From an uncultured Bacteroidota bacterium (GTDB taxonomy: Bacteria > Bacteroidota > Bacteroidia > AKYH767-A > 2013-40CM-41-45), in the NCBI GenBank assembly GCA_937871435.1, contig CALMQM010000101.1:89507-153506 (forward strand): a stretch of DNA of 64,000 nucleotides, written 5' to 3'. Numbering within the stretch: the first letter of the stretch is position 1; every line of letters begins with the position of its first letter. This document shows positions 37,554 through 48,700 of this stretch, in pieces. A program made the translations under genes and the position numbers. The notes below the pieces were generated by a model. It worked only from the letters and a program-made list of their open reading frames with translations. It was not told the origin of the DNA and made no database searches.

Positions 37554-38414
37554 ATGTTAAAAAAGTCGATCGCTTTATTTATCCTGAGTTATGCATTGCT
37601 TTTTTCACACTCTTCCGCGCAACAGAATGAGAATCAAAAAGACAATCTTGAACGTCCTTTTGTACTTGGAAAAATTTTCGAGCTCAAATCAGATGTGCTT
37701 GGAGAAAAGAGAATCATCAATGTCTATTTACCGGATGGATATAATCCTTCTGACACCATCCATTACCCGGTGATCTATCTTCTCGATGGATCCGCTGATG
37801 AGGACTTCATCCACATCGCGGGTCTGATGCAATTCTGCAATTTCCCCTGGGTGAAAACAATGCCTCCAAGTATTTTGATCGGAATCGCAAACGTTGACAG
37901 GAAAAGAGATTTTACCTATCCAACACGGATTGAAAAAGACAAAAAAGATTTTCCGACAACCGGTGAATCTGCAAAATTTATCTCCTTCATTGAAAAAGAA
38001 TTACAACCATTTGTCGGCACACATCTCAAAACGAATTCAGACAAAACAATCATCGGTCAATCACTGGGAGGATTACTCGCAACCGAAATATTATTTAAGA
38101 AACCTGACCTTTTCAACAGGTATATTATTGTAAGTCCGAGTCTGTGGTGGGATTCGGAATCATTACTCTCCCTTCCACTCTATCCCGGCACTGTATCACC
38201 AGAGGTGAAAAAACAAATCTATATAGCAGTTGGTAATGAAGGAGAAATCATGGTAAGTGACGCGAAAAAACTTGTGGAAAAATTAAGTTCTCCTGAAAAT
38301 AAAAACATGGAAGTGAGCTATGAATATATGGGGAATGAAGACCACGCATCCATTCTGCATGAAGCGGTGTATCGGGCATTTATCAAGTTGTATACGAAAA
38401 AGGAAAATAAGTAA
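37554..38414 (+). CDS. Secreted alpha/beta-hydrolase, Fes/BesA-like esterase
   Basis: The 286-residue protein has a signal peptide (MLKKSIALFILSYALLFSHSSAQ) and the putative esterase (PF00756) fold. It shows INVYLPDGYNP, PVIYLLDGS, the nucleophile elbow GQSLGG with Ser 170, and His 264 in NEDHASILHEAVYRA. The acid is probably within GNEGE near 230. The family includes siderophore esterases and acyl-CoA or polysaccharide ester hydrolases. No iron-uptake genes lie adjacent, so the substrate is open. It ends 61 bp before the convergent DUF3857-like gene. Confidence 0.85.
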   Translation: MLKKSIALFILSYALLFSHSSAQQNENQKDNLERPFVLGKIFELKSDVLGEKRIINVYLPDGYNPSDTIHYPVIYLLDGSADEDFIHIAGLMQFCNFPWVKTMPPSILIGIANVDRKRDFTYPTRIEKDKKDFPTTGESAKFISFIEKELQPFVGTHLKTNSDKTIIGQSLGGLLATEILFKKPDLFNRYIIVSPSLWWDSESLLSLPLYPGTVSPEVKKQIYIAVGNEGEIMVSDAKKLVEKLSSPENKNMEVSYEYMGNEDHASILHEAVYRAFIKLYTKKENK

Positions 38415-38475
38415 CAGAATAAATTCCCGATTTGCGGCAGACGTATTCACACTTCTTGTTCTTATTTACCACTAC

Positions 38476-40713
38476 TTATTCCACTCTCTGTACCAACAAT
38501 GATTTTGTGTTTACCTTTCTTATCAGGTCATTGACTGATTGAACATCCATCGCTTTGTCTGCAGGAATTTTTTTAGACTTAACCGAGGAACTACATTCTA
38601 AAACCAGGCTCTGTTCATCCGGTTGACTAATATGAAATGAATAATCCGCGTATGAATTATTCAAGCTGTTAGTGTATTGATCAATGTCTACAACCTTTAT
38701 TTTATGATCGAATTTAAACATGTATCTGTGAATATCATGCCCGGTAAAATCAGGATAATAATCAAGATGACGATGATACCCATCAAAATTCTGATCTACT
38801 ACATTATTGAACCAACCATTCAAATCAATCGAATAATCGGTGGCGGATAACTTTTTCATGCAATGATTTGCTTTAAACGCAATATTGTATTTTGCTTCGA
38901 AAGGAAAATGGGTATTGAAATCCGACAATACTGTCTCAATTGGAGTTCTCTCATCCGCCAAGTCACAAATTGAACTGTAGTAGGATATATTAATTGTTGT
39001 ATCACATTCTCCATATAAATAATAACCACGGGTTAATGTGGAAAATTGTCCGGACAAAGAAAGTCTTCCGTTAAATGCAACAGTCATATCATCCAAAGAA
39101 ACATTAACCATTGCAGATGTTTTTCGGACATTTAGAGAAGGATCCCGTGAAGGAATATTGAAATGCAGAAATGAAAGATTCGGCGCAAGATCTGTTCTGT
39201 ACTCAACCGGCAGATGTTGCGGAATTAACACTGTTGGAATGGATTCGTAGTAGAATGGAAATTCATTGACTTCATATCCTTGTCTATAGCTTTTTGGATA
39301 GTACATAAAAATATATCCATCATCATTTAAAGCATATCCTACTCTCATTCCAACCAAAGCTTCATACATATTCGGATCAACAGTATTGAATCGGTTATCA
39401 AATACAGGAAACATGTAATAATCTGTATCCAACCGGTCAAGTAATTCACGATACAAACGCATCCGGCTCAATGAATGAAGATTTTTTTCTTCCACATTTT
39501 TTCCCAATTTCTCCAGTTTGCCGTCGTCACCGGAAATCACATCAGCGTCTCCGTCATAGGTAAATTCTGAATTAATACACTGATGTAAACCATTCATAAG
39601 ATTTACATAGGATGTATCTTTCAGTTTTTGTTTCTGTTGGGCAACAAAACTATTTAATGCCCTGGTGGTTCGGTCCAACTTTATGAGATGCAGGTTCAGG
39701 TCATCATACCGAAAATTAATAAGCGGCATCAGAATATAGTCCCAGGGATACGGCAATCGTTTAGTAACAAATCGGGTTTTAGGATCCAAAATTCCATAAT
39801 CATCTTTATGTTTATAATAAGTAATATATGGCAGATCCATATGAGGTCTTGCACCTGCTTCAGTTATTCCACCGATCAGATTTTCCGCTTTGAAATAAAA
39901 CTCAGACATCGCCGGTTTACTTTTGGTGATCAGCGTCGAATCATAAGGTTCCGCCCCATTGTGTCGCCATAATATATACGGTTCGGTTGAAGGATATTTC
40001 ACTGTCAACTCAAATTGTTGTTTTGGAAGCACCCCATTAAAGAAAATCCTTGAGCTGGGTTCATTATTAAATACTCCTTCGTATGCATAATCCAACTCCA
40101 GCTCATCGCCAATAACCAAATTTGAAATGTGAAATTTCCACACATAGTTCTTCTGATTTATATGATTTACTTTGTGCATCTCCAGTTCAGCTTCATCAAC
40201 AATGTTAGCCGGCTTAATGCTTCCGTCACTTTTAATAATCCTGGCCGCGAAATACCGAATACACTTAAATTCTCCTTTCGGACGAATAACAGAATCACGC
40301 AGTTCAGTCCGTACATAGTATTCATCTGACTTCGGATCAAAACTCTCCGGAAGATTGAATGTGGAATATTTTTGAATCCCTTGTTTAGTCAGGTATTTAA
40401 CCCTTAGATGCTTTTGAACAATAGGCGCATCACTATAAGCATTATCATCAACGGTAAGATAATTGGCACGCGCAGCGAGATAGGAATAGAGAGGCACCCG
40501 ATTACCACCAATATTATAGCTGCATTGCTCTTTTATGATGACTGCATCTTCATTTTTGAATTGTTCATTTACAGGTATCACCGGAAGATTTTGTTCCTTC
40601 CATTCAAATTTTGCTTTACGATAACTAAAATCCTGACTTAATCCATTGTGGGAAGAAAAAAGATGAATGATAATAAAGACAATTCCTAAGTTTTTCAGTA
40701 TAAAGTGGCGCAT
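38476..40713 (-). CDS. Secreted DUF3857/transglutaminase-like protein, catalytic Cys not seen
   Basis: The 745-residue protein has a signal peptide (MRHFILKNLGIVFIIIHLFSSHNGLSQ). It has the layout of Bacteroidota DUF3857 proteins: a beta-rich N-terminal domain (about 75-290: HLRVKYLTKQGIQKYSTFNLP; IVDEAELEMHKVNHI), a transglutaminase-like helical core (about 350-450) and a C-terminal beta domain (about 530-720). In active transglutaminase-like members the core has GDCKD followed by a helix; here the equivalent region (near residue 410) reads LHSLSRMRLYRELLDRL with no Cys. It may be a non-enzymatic envelope protein. The family call is moderate. Confidence 0.6.
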   Translation of the reverse strand: MRHFILKNLGIVFIIIHLFSSHNGLSQDFSYRKAKFEWKEQNLPVIPVNEQFKNEDAVIIKEQCSYNIGGNRVPLYSYLAARANYLTVDDNAYSDAPIVQKHLRVKYLTKQGIQKYSTFNLPESFDPKSDEYYVRTELRDSVIRPKGEFKCIRYFAARIIKSDGSIKPANIVDEAELEMHKVNHINQKNYVWKFHISNLVIGDELELDYAYEGVFNNEPSSRIFFNGVLPKQQFELTVKYPSTEPYILWRHNGAEPYDSTLITKSKPAMSEFYFKAENLIGGITEAGARPHMDLPYITYYKHKDDYGILDPKTRFVTKRLPYPWDYILMPLINFRYDDLNLHLIKLDRTTRALNSFVAQQKQKLKDTSYVNLMNGLHQCINSEFTYDGDADVISGDDGKLEKLGKNVEEKNLHSLSRMRLYRELLDRLDTDYYMFPVFDNRFNTVDPNMYEALVGMRVGYALNDDGYIFMYYPKSYRQGYEVNEFPFYYESIPTVLIPQHLPVEYRTDLAPNLSFLHFNIPSRDPSLNVRKTSAMVNVSLDDMTVAFNGRLSLSGQFSTLTRGYYLYGECDTTINISYYSSICDLADERTPIETVLSDFNTHFPFEAKYNIAFKANHCMKKLSATDYSIDLNGWFNNVVDQNFDGYHRHLDYYPDFTGHDIHRYMFKFDHKIKVVDIDQYTNSLNNSYADYSFHISQPDEQSLVLECSSSVKSKKIPADKAMDVQSVNDLIRKVNTKSLLVQRVE

Positions 40714-41298
40714 ATATATTTTTTAAAATATCTTAAATTATGAGAGAAACTTTTTCAATTCGATCATGTACAGAACTTCAGCTTTCAACTTGAAAAGCAC
40801 ATTTTCAAAAATAGTATTAATCTTGAAATTTACAATGAAATAAGTAATCTTTCTTTGATCATTTCCAATCCGCTAAATTTCATAAAATGAAATTTGAAAA
40901 TAATACATACGGATAAAATTAAAGTTATTTTGTAAAAAATATAATGTCAGTCTATTCTCGTGTAAAAGGATTGAATTAATTGATGGGAAACCTGATCGAA
41001 ATCAAATTCCGGAAACACATTTGCTTCGTTCATCAAATTGGAATCAAGCTGAAACTTTTCTTTGATGATGAATCGGGGATTTCAAAAATGAATAATCAAA
41101 ATATTAAATCAGAATGTTTCTGGGTATGCTTTTCACAGATTCTTTGATTTCAGAATCACTATTCATATTCCCAGAATTCGTTGCAATCTTTGATTTTTAC
41201 AGAGGAATCATTCAGATAAAAAAAAACTTTTAACACAAAAATTACAAATCAACTTTCCAATTGCTTATTTTTATGCTTTAAGAAAATACCCCCATCCC
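40714..41298. other. 585-bp AT-rich intergenic region
   Basis: No convincing gene is present. Two things stand out. First, a perfect inverted repeat, AAATTTCAT (40875-40883) with ATGAAATTT (40887-40895) and a 3-base loop; it lacks a T-run and may be an operator or cruciform. Second, the octamer TCTTTGAT occurs four times in one orientation, at 40852, 41059, 41141 and 41187. It is the upstream region of both divergent genes, the DUF3857-like gene and the T9SS gene at 41299. Confidence 0.5.
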
Positions 41299-42786
41299 AT
41301 GAAAAAAGTCGTTTACTCATTAGTGCTCCTGATTCTCGCAATTGAATTTACACCTGCTTTTTCACAGAGCTATCAGTGGGCTATCACAACATCCAATTCT
41401 CCCAGATCTCAGGCTGTTTCATTGCGTCAGGATCAGTTAAGCAATATTTATCTGGCCTCCTTTACCGACTCCTCTTCCATTCGTGTGCATTCACAGATTG
41501 AAAAAAGAGATGAACAACAAAACATGATCTGGCAACTGAGCTTTCCCGGAAATGTGACTATTTCCGACATGGAAATAAATTCATCAGGAATGCTCATCGC
41601 GGCTGGATATTTTCAGGATACTATGTCGGTGGATACTTTTTTTCTAGTGAATAATACCGGATCCAATACCGGATTCATTTGTGAAATTACAACACAAGGA
41701 ATGATTAACTGGTTGCATGAGATCAACCCAACCGGTGACGATTTCAAGCCTGAAGATTTATTCATTTCTTCAAATGGATCAATGTACATTACTTCGCAGC
41801 TTTCCGGTGGAACAGGAATGAATTGCGGGTTTCACCGGCTAGATGCAATCGGAAATATTTTACAAACAGAAATCGGCGCCAACTTTGACAACAGAACATT
41901 TTCCCATATACTGGCTGACAACAACGGCAACGTGTACCTCAGTGGAACATGTGGAAACATGGCAATATTTGACGCGCTTACTGCTAACCCATCATTCTCC
42001 TATCAGAATTTCCTGGTAAAATATGATTCAACCTTCACTGCACTATGGATCCTGACGAAAGAATACATCACTTTTGACAACAACAACAAAATTTGCTGTG
42101 ACGGACAAAAACTTTTCTGGGTTTATGATGAATCTTTTCCTACCAGTGTGGATACTGTGAAAATCAGCACTGTCGATTTCAACGGAAATGAACTAAACAA
42201 TTTCGCAGGGCCATTAGATATCGCATTTTTCCCCGGAGTAGATCTTGCAGTTGATAGTTCCGGCAATAGTGTTCTTGCTCTGGAAGCATTTACAAGAACA
42301 TTTCTATTTCGTTATGACTCCCAGTTCAATATGACATGGCAGGATACATTGTACACCCGTATTTCCAGCTTTCCTTTTTACAATGCACTCGTTTGTTACG
42401 ATTCTTCTTTTTACATCTCTTCGATGTATATAAGCGACACTTTAATTGCCGAAAATTTTACCCTGCTCAATCCCAATTCCGGATCGAATTTTCCGAGCGA
42501 TATTTTTATTTGCAAATGGGGATTCCCTCAAATTAACGGTGTTCAAGAGGTAGAAAATTCATCTGTTCATTTATTTCCAAACCCTGTTTCAGATAAATTA
42601 TTCATACTTTCATCAGACAATATCCGTTATAGCCGGTTTTCAATTTATAATTTACTTGGAAAAGAAATATTTCGGGATCAATACAACGGAGACTACATTC
42701 CTGTTGAAGAAATTTCCAATGGAATGTATATTTTGAAACTGAACGATGGAACAAATGAGCAGACTGTGAAATTTGTCAGACAATAA
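41299..42786 (+). CDS. T9SS-secreted beta-propeller-like protein
   Basis: The 495-residue protein has a signal peptide (MKKVVYSLVLLILAIEFTPAFSQ). The central part (about 30-410) has repeated blades such as LSNIYLASFTDS, MLIAAGYFQDTMSVDTFFL, GNVYLSGTCGNMAIFD and GNSVLALEAFTRTF, similar to SBBP/delta-60-type propellers. The C-terminus (about 415-495, with HLFPNPVSDKLFIL and GMYILKL) is a type A sorting domain for type IX export. It is related in plan to the protein at 60862. The specific function is unknown. Confidence 0.85.
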   Translation: MKKVVYSLVLLILAIEFTPAFSQSYQWAITTSNSPRSQAVSLRQDQLSNIYLASFTDSSSIRVHSQIEKRDEQQNMIWQLSFPGNVTISDMEINSSGMLIAAGYFQDTMSVDTFFLVNNTGSNTGFICEITTQGMINWLHEINPTGDDFKPEDLFISSNGSMYITSQLSGGTGMNCGFHRLDAIGNILQTEIGANFDNRTFSHILADNNGNVYLSGTCGNMAIFDALTANPSFSYQNFLVKYDSTFTALWILTKEYITFDNNNKICCDGQKLFWVYDESFPTSVDTVKISTVDFNGNELNNFAGPLDIAFFPGVDLAVDSSGNSVLALEAFTRTFLFRYDSQFNMTWQDTLYTRISSFPFYNALVCYDSSFYISSMYISDTLIAENFTLLNPNSGSNFPSDIFICKWGFPQINGVQEVENSSVHLFPNPVSDKLFILSSDNIRYSRFSIYNLLGKEIFRDQYNGDYIPVEEISNGMYILKLNDGTNEQTVKFVRQ

Positions 42787-42950
42787 TTGCTCTCAAGGCT
42801 AATGGTTTGGATGCAGCTCCCGATGGAAATCCACGTACGAATTGAGTAAAATAGCCGGAATCTCTCTGCTCCATACTTTTCATCTCTATGAAATTGGTTT
42901 TGGACAAACTTGTGTTATAGAAGATCACAAAGAATTTTGTAACTGTGCAT

Positions 42951-43394
42951 ATGGAAAGTAATCCAACAATAAAAATCTATTCGTATGCACAGTTGTTTGA
43001 TCTTCTCCCTGAAAATGAAAGGCTGATCGTAGATGTACTTCGACAGATCATTCTTGAAAATATTCCTCCAAGGTGTAAAGAAAAAATTTCTTACAACGTT
43101 CCGTTTTTTCGGGGATACAAAGGACTATGTATGATTTGGCCGTCTGCCATTCCAAGAGGAGGAATCAAAGAAGGTGTATTATTAGGGTTTTGGTATGGAT
43201 GCAGACTAAAAGATTCTGACAGCTACTTAAAGCATGGAACGAACAAACAGATTTTTTACAAAATATTTACTTCAGTTGAACAGATCGAAGAAAAAGCGAT
43301 CATCAAATTACTCCGGGAAGCAGTTCAATTGGATGAAACATTCAAGCCCGGGAAGAAGAAGCTTAACGGCAAATTGATAAAAGAGAAACGCTGA
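42951..43394 (+). CDS. DUF1801 domain protein
   Basis: The 147-residue protein starts at ATG 42951; a GTG 6 bases upstream is in frame but less likely. It matches the DUF1801 / YdhG-like group: LLPENERLIVDVLRQII near the start, EKISYNVPFFRGYKGLCMIWP centrally and a C-terminal basic tail. The fold is an alpha/beta roll, often annotated as of unknown function, sometimes linked to iron. It is a single gene between the T9SS protein and the DUF255 protein. Confidence 0.85.
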   Translation: MESNPTIKIYSYAQLFDLLPENERLIVDVLRQIILENIPPRCKEKISYNVPFFRGYKGLCMIWPSAIPRGGIKEGVLLGFWYGCRLKDSDSYLKHGTNKQIFYKIFTSVEQIEEKAIIKLLREAVQLDETFKPGKKKLNGKLIKEKR

Positions 43395-43450
43395 CTAATT
43401 CCGATTTCCTTTTTCTGCTCAGCACATTATGCCTGTGTCAAAATACATTG

Positions 43451-43458
43451 TAGCTTTG
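43451..43458 (+). promoter_or_regulatory. Candidate -7 element of the DUF255 gene
   Basis: TAGCTTTG, an exact TAnnTTTG and the same octamer as in the fbp and TolC promoters, lies 23 nt before the ATG at 43482. A -33 TTG is not visible. Confidence 0.4.
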
Positions 43459-43481
43459 TTCATTGTGTTAGTGTATCCTTC

Positions 43482-45626
43482 ATGAGAAAACACAACTTAC
43501 TTTTTATCGCTACTATTCCCCTGATCTTTTTGAATTGTTCTCACCCCTCAAAAAAAGAAATGCCAATCAATCAGAAACCGGAATCAAACAATCAATCTGA
43601 AATGCAACATACCAACGCACTGATTCACGAAAGCAGTCCATATCTCCTCCAGCATGCGCACAATCCGGTGAATTGGTATCCGTGGGGAGAGGAAGCCTGG
43701 AACAAAGCAAAATCTGAAAATAAACCGGTGTTAATTTCTATCGGGTACAGTGCCTGCCATTGGTGCCATGTGATGGAGCACGAAAGTTTTGAGGATGACA
43801 GTACCGCGGAATTAATGAATGAATACTTTGTCTGTATCAAAGTTGACAGAGAAGAGAGACCGGATATTGATCAGGTGTATATGAGTGCTGTACAATTGAT
43901 CTCAGGAAACGGAGGCTGGCCACTGAATTGTTTCACCTTACCGGATGGCAAACCGATTTATGGCGGAACCTATTTTCCAAACGCATCATGGAAAAATGTT
44001 CTCCGGCAACTTCATACACTTTACAAGAATGAGCCGGACAAAGCCAGGCAATATGCAGAGGAATTAACACATGGCATTCATCAGATGGATGTTATCCGGC
44101 CTGTGCATGAAAACGAAGAATTTTCGAAAGAGATCCTGCACCGCACCATCTCAAGATGGAAAAAACTTCTTGATCAAAAAGAAGGAGGACCCAATCGTGC
44201 ACCGAAATTTCCATTACCAAACAATTATGAATTTCTTCTTCGTTATGCTGTTACTGAACAGGATGATGAGTTGAATCAGCACGTTCAACTCACTTTGAAA
44301 AAGATGGCTTATGGAGGAATTTATGATCAGATAGGTGGAGGTTTCGCGAGGTATTCCGTGGATTCAATCTGGAAAGTGCCACATTTCGAAAAAATGCTTT
44401 ACGACAATGCTCAGCTTGTATCCTTGTATTCGAAGGCATATCAACAAAGTGGAAACAGTTTGTACCGGGATATTGTCCGCCAAACTCTTGCCTGGATAGA
44501 ACATGAAATGACTTCTGAAGAAGGGGGATTTTATTCTGCACTTGATGCAGATTCAGAAGGAGAAGAAGGCAAGTATTATGTCTGGAATAAAACAGAATTG
44601 GAATCACTGTTGGGAGATGACTATCAGTTGATCGCTGCATATTACAATGTGGAAGGAAAAGGATTGTGGGAACATGGAAATGCAATTCTTGTGAGAAATG
44701 AAGACGATAAAACAATAGCCGATAAATTTTCCATTTCCCTGAATGTTCTCCAACAAAAAATAATTCATGCACAGGAAATTCTATTAAAAGCAAGAGCAAA
44801 AAGGATCCGTCCGGGTTTGGACGATAAGCAACTTACTTCCTGGAATGCCCTTATGATTACGGCATATTGCGATGCTTACAATGCCTTTGGAGACGAAACT
44901 TACCTGAATGCCGCGATAAAAAATGCCTCACATCTCCTGAAGAGAGTAAGACAAAAGGATGGAGGTCTGATGCATAGTTACAAAAACGGAAAAGCAAAAA
45001 TCAATGCATACCTTGAAGATTACGCCTGCATTGCTGAAGCATTCATTGCATTGTACAGTTCAACATTCGATCCTGTGTGGTTACAGGAAGCAAATTCAAT
45101 CGCTGAATACACACTCCAACATTTCTATGATCAGGCCTCCGGATTATTCTGGTTTACTTCCAATCTGGATCCAGTCCTCATCGCCAGAAAAAAAGAGATT
45201 AACGACAATGTGATTCCGGCTTCCAATTCAACTATGGCTAAAGCTTTGTATGCTCTTGGAGTGCATTTGGAAAAACCGGAATACATTGCCATTTCCAAGA
45301 AGATGATCCACACTGTATCAAAAGATATGGAACAGTATGGTTCCGGCTATTCAAACTGGGCTACATTACTAATGAACTTTGTTTATCCAGTCAACGAAGT
45401 AGTGATTATAGGACCACAGGCAGAAAGCATGAGAAAAGAACTGATGAAAAAGTATCTGCCAAACGTACTTTTTGCCGGTTGTTCAACAGAGAACAACACT
45501 CTTCCTCTCCTTACCCAACGGTTTGTAAAAGATAAAACTCTGTTGTATGTGTGCAGGAATAAAACCTGCCAGCTCCCGGTTTCGACAATCCCGGAAGTTC
45601 TCCAACAGCTCAATCATCGTGACTAA
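43482..45626 (+). CDS. DUF255/YyaL-like thioredoxin-domain protein with an export signal
   Basis: The 714-residue protein has an N-terminal thioredoxin-like DUF255 domain (about 45-215) and a six-hairpin (alpha/alpha) glycosidase-like domain (about 240-600), as in YyaL and human SPATA20. The CxxC motif is Cys 92 and Cys 95 in [14 protein letters not shown]. Unlike most homologues, which start near [20 protein letters not shown], this one has about 45 extra residues. They begin [20 protein letters not shown], resembling a signal peptide or weak lipobox (Cys 19). If so, it works in the periplasm. Family function is not settled. Confidence 0.88.
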   Translation: MRKHNLLFIATIPLIFLNCSHPSKKEMPINQKPESNNQSEMQHTNALIHESSPYLLQHAHNPVNWYPWGEEAWNKAKSENKPVLISIGYSACHWCHVMEHESFEDDSTAELMNEYFVCIKVDREERPDIDQVYMSAVQLISGNGGWPLNCFTLPDGKPIYGGTYFPNASWKNVLRQLHTLYKNEPDKARQYAEELTHGIHQMDVIRPVHENEEFSKEILHRTISRWKKLLDQKEGGPNRAPKFPLPNNYEFLLRYAVTEQDDELNQHVQLTLKKMAYGGIYDQIGGGFARYSVDSIWKVPHFEKMLYDNAQLVSLYSKAYQQSGNSLYRDIVRQTLAWIEHEMTSEEGGFYSALDADSEGEEGKYYVWNKTELESLLGDDYQLIAAYYNVEGKGLWEHGNAILVRNEDDKTIADKFSISLNVLQQKIIHAQEILLKARAKRIRPGLDDKQLTSWNALMITAYCDAYNAFGDETYLNAAIKNASHLLKRVRQKDGGLMHSYKNGKAKINAYLEDYACIAEAFIALYSSTFDPVWLQEANSIAEYTLQHFYDQASGLFWFTSNLDPVLIARKKEINDNVIPASNSTMAKALYALGVHLEKPEYIAISKKMIHTVSKDMEQYGSGYSNWATLLMNFVYPVNEVVIIGPQAESMRKELMKKYLPNVLFAGCSTENNTLPLLTQRFVKDKTLLYVCRNKTCQLPVSTIPEVLQQLNHRD

Positions 45627-45706
45627 TCAGTGGTTATTTATGAAGTGGTTTCAACAATATTATTCATTGCCAACACATTTTTGTTAACATAAAAAACACA
45701 TGGTGG

Positions 45707-45736
45707 TTTGAGGAATGGGTCTATTTCTTTACTTTG
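45707..45736 (+). promoter_or_regulatory. Candidate promoter of pyruvate carboxylase
   Basis: TTTG (45707-45710) and TTACTTTG (45729-45736), a one-mismatch -7 element, are separated by 18 nt. Start codon follows 28 nt later at 45765. Confidence 0.5.
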
Positions 45737-45764
45737 AAATAAGCCTATCCTTTCTTCAAATCGC

Positions 45765-48700
45765 ATGGAAAAAATTCACAAACTACTTGTAGCGAACCGT
45801 GGTGAAATTGCTATCCGCGTATTGCGTGCAGCATCTGAACTCGGAATACGAACTGTAGCTGTTTTCACCTATGAAGACCGCTATTCATTGCATCGTTTCA
45901 AAGCGGATGAAGCGTACCAGATTGGTGCAGACAATGATCCTCTCAAACCTTATCTTGATATTGAAGAAATTATTCGTATCGCAAGACTGAATAAAATTCA
46001 GGCTATTCATCCGGGATATGGATTTTTATCGGAGAATGTTCAGTTTGCAAGACGTTGCAGAGAAGAGGGGATAATTTTCATCGGTCCCACACCGGAAGTA
46101 ATGGAACAATTGGGCGACAAGGTTCGCTCAAAAAATGTTGCCCGTTCCTGCGGAGTACCTGTAATTGAAGACAACAAGGAAAAGCTTACTTCCCCTGAGA
46201 GCGCTCTGAAAGAAGCCCGTCGAATCGGATTCCCGGTGATTTTCAAAGCAAGTGCCGGAGGGGGCGGCCGGGGAATGCGTGTGATTCACAAAGAAGATGA
46301 ACTTGAAAAAGCCTTTACGGAAGCGCGACGTGAAGCCGGCAATGCATTTGGTGACGATACCATATTTATCGAGAAATACGTTGACGATCCTAAACACATC
46401 GAAGTCCAGATCCTTGGCGACAATGCCGGAAATATTGTTCACCTGTATGAACGTGACTGTAGTGTGCAAAGGAGGTTTCAGAAGGTTGTAGAAATTGCTC
46501 CTGCTCCAAATCTAAGGCCGGAAACAAAATCCAGATTGTATACTTATGCATTGAACATAGCCCGAAAAGTAAATTACAACAACGCAGGTACTGTTGAATT
46601 TCTGGTTGACAAAGAAGAAAATGTTTATTTCATCGAAGTGAACCCGCGAATACAAGTAGAACACACAGTTACCGAAGAAGTAACTCGAATTGATATTGTT
46701 CGCAGTCAGATTTTGATCGCGGACGGGCATGTCTTATCTTCTGCTGATATTGATATAAAGGATCAGGCATCGATCCCATGCAATGGTTTCGCTATTCAAT
46801 GCCGGATCACAACAGAAGATCCTTCCAACGATTTCAAACCCGATTATGGAACCATCATAGCATACAGACACGCAGGAGGCTATGGAATTCGTCTGGATGA
46901 AGGAAGTTCCTATCAGGGTGTGAAGGTTTCACCGTTTTTTGATTCTATGCTGGTAAAGATTACGGCAAAAGGAAGAACATTGAAAGGCACCAGCCGCCGT
47001 TTGTATCGTGCACTCACTGAATTCCGGATTCGTGGAGTAAAAACGAATATCGCGTTCCTGGAAAATGTGATCATGCATCCATTGTTTGAAAGCGGCAACA
47101 TCACCGTTCGTTTTATTGAGAAGCATCCTGACTTGTTGCTTACCAAAGCAACTCAGGACAGAGGTACCAAGATTCTTCGTTATCTGGCCGATGTTCTCGT
47201 GAATGGAAATCCGGATGTTGCGAAGATGGATAAAAGCAAAGTATTTCACGCACCCAAAGTACCGGTGTTCGACAGAAACCAAAAAATTCCGGATGGTACC
47301 AAACAAAAACTCGACAGTCTCGGGCCCGAGAAGTTTGCCACCTGGTTGAAAGATCAAAAGAAAATACAGTTTACCGACACGACCTTGCGTGATGCGCATC
47401 AGTCGTTGCTGGCTACACGTGTGCGAACCATTGATATGATACGTGTGGCAGAAAGTTTCGCACGTCATCATCCTGATTTATTTTCAATGGAAGTTTGGGG
47501 TGGCGCTACTTTCGATGTTGCTCTGCGATTTCTGCATGAATGTCCATGGAAACGGTTGCAAGCTTTGCGCAGTGCGATTCCTAATGTACTGTTACAAATG
47601 CTCATCCGTGGCGCCAATGCGGTGGGTTATGCTTCTTATCCTGACAATCTCGTAGAGAAATTCATTGAGAAAAGCTGGGAAAACGGTGTTGATGTTTTCA
47701 GAATCTTTGACTCTCTGAACTGGATCGACAGTATGAATGTGAGCATTAAAGCTGTGAGAGAAAGAACTGGTGGATTGGCTGAAGCATGCATCTGTTATAC
47801 AGGAGATATCCTGGATCCGAAACGACAGAAATATTCTTTGCAGTATTATGTTGACATGGCAAAAAAACTGGAGGACGCTGGTTCACATATTCTGGGAATT
47901 AAAGATATGGCCGGATTGCTGAAACCGTATTCCGCCGAAGTATTGATTAGCGCTTTGAAAAAAGCTGTGAATATTCCGATACATCTGCATACACACGATA
48001 CCTCTTCTATACAAAACGCTACCTATCTGAAAGCCATCGAAGCAGGTGTGGATGTTGTGGATGTAGCTCTTGCCTCTTTGTCGGGTCTCACATCGCAACC
48101 TAATTTCAATGTGCTTGCCGAAGCCTTACGCAACACGCCGCATGATCCGGGCATTGATGTGAATTCATTGAATCAGTTTTCAAATTATTGGGAAACCGTA
48201 CGCGAATACTATTATCCATTCGAATCCGGGTTGATGGCAGGAACTGCTGAGGTGTACAAACATGAAATTCCCGGCGGACAATATTCCAACCTGAAACCTC
48301 AGGCTTATTCACTCGGACTGGCCGAACGCATGGACGATATTAAAAAAGCCTACGAGGATGTAAATGAAATGTTCGGCGATATTGTCAAAGTTACTCCGAG
48401 TTCGAAAGTGGTCGGCGACATGGCGATGTTTATGGTCACAAGTAATCTGAGTCGGGAAGATGTATATGCAAAGGGTGAATCGCTTTCCTTCCCGGAATCT
48501 GTGAAAAGTATGTTCCGCGGAGACCTTGGACAACCATATGGAGGATGGCCGGAAGAATTGAAGAAATTAATTCTGAAAGATGAAAAGGCTTATACAGATT
48601 TACCGAATGCTCATTTGCAACCTGTCGAATTTGAAAAAGAATTTGAACTGTTCCAACAGAAGTTTGATCACTACCAGAGCTTCCTCGATTTCCTGAGCTG

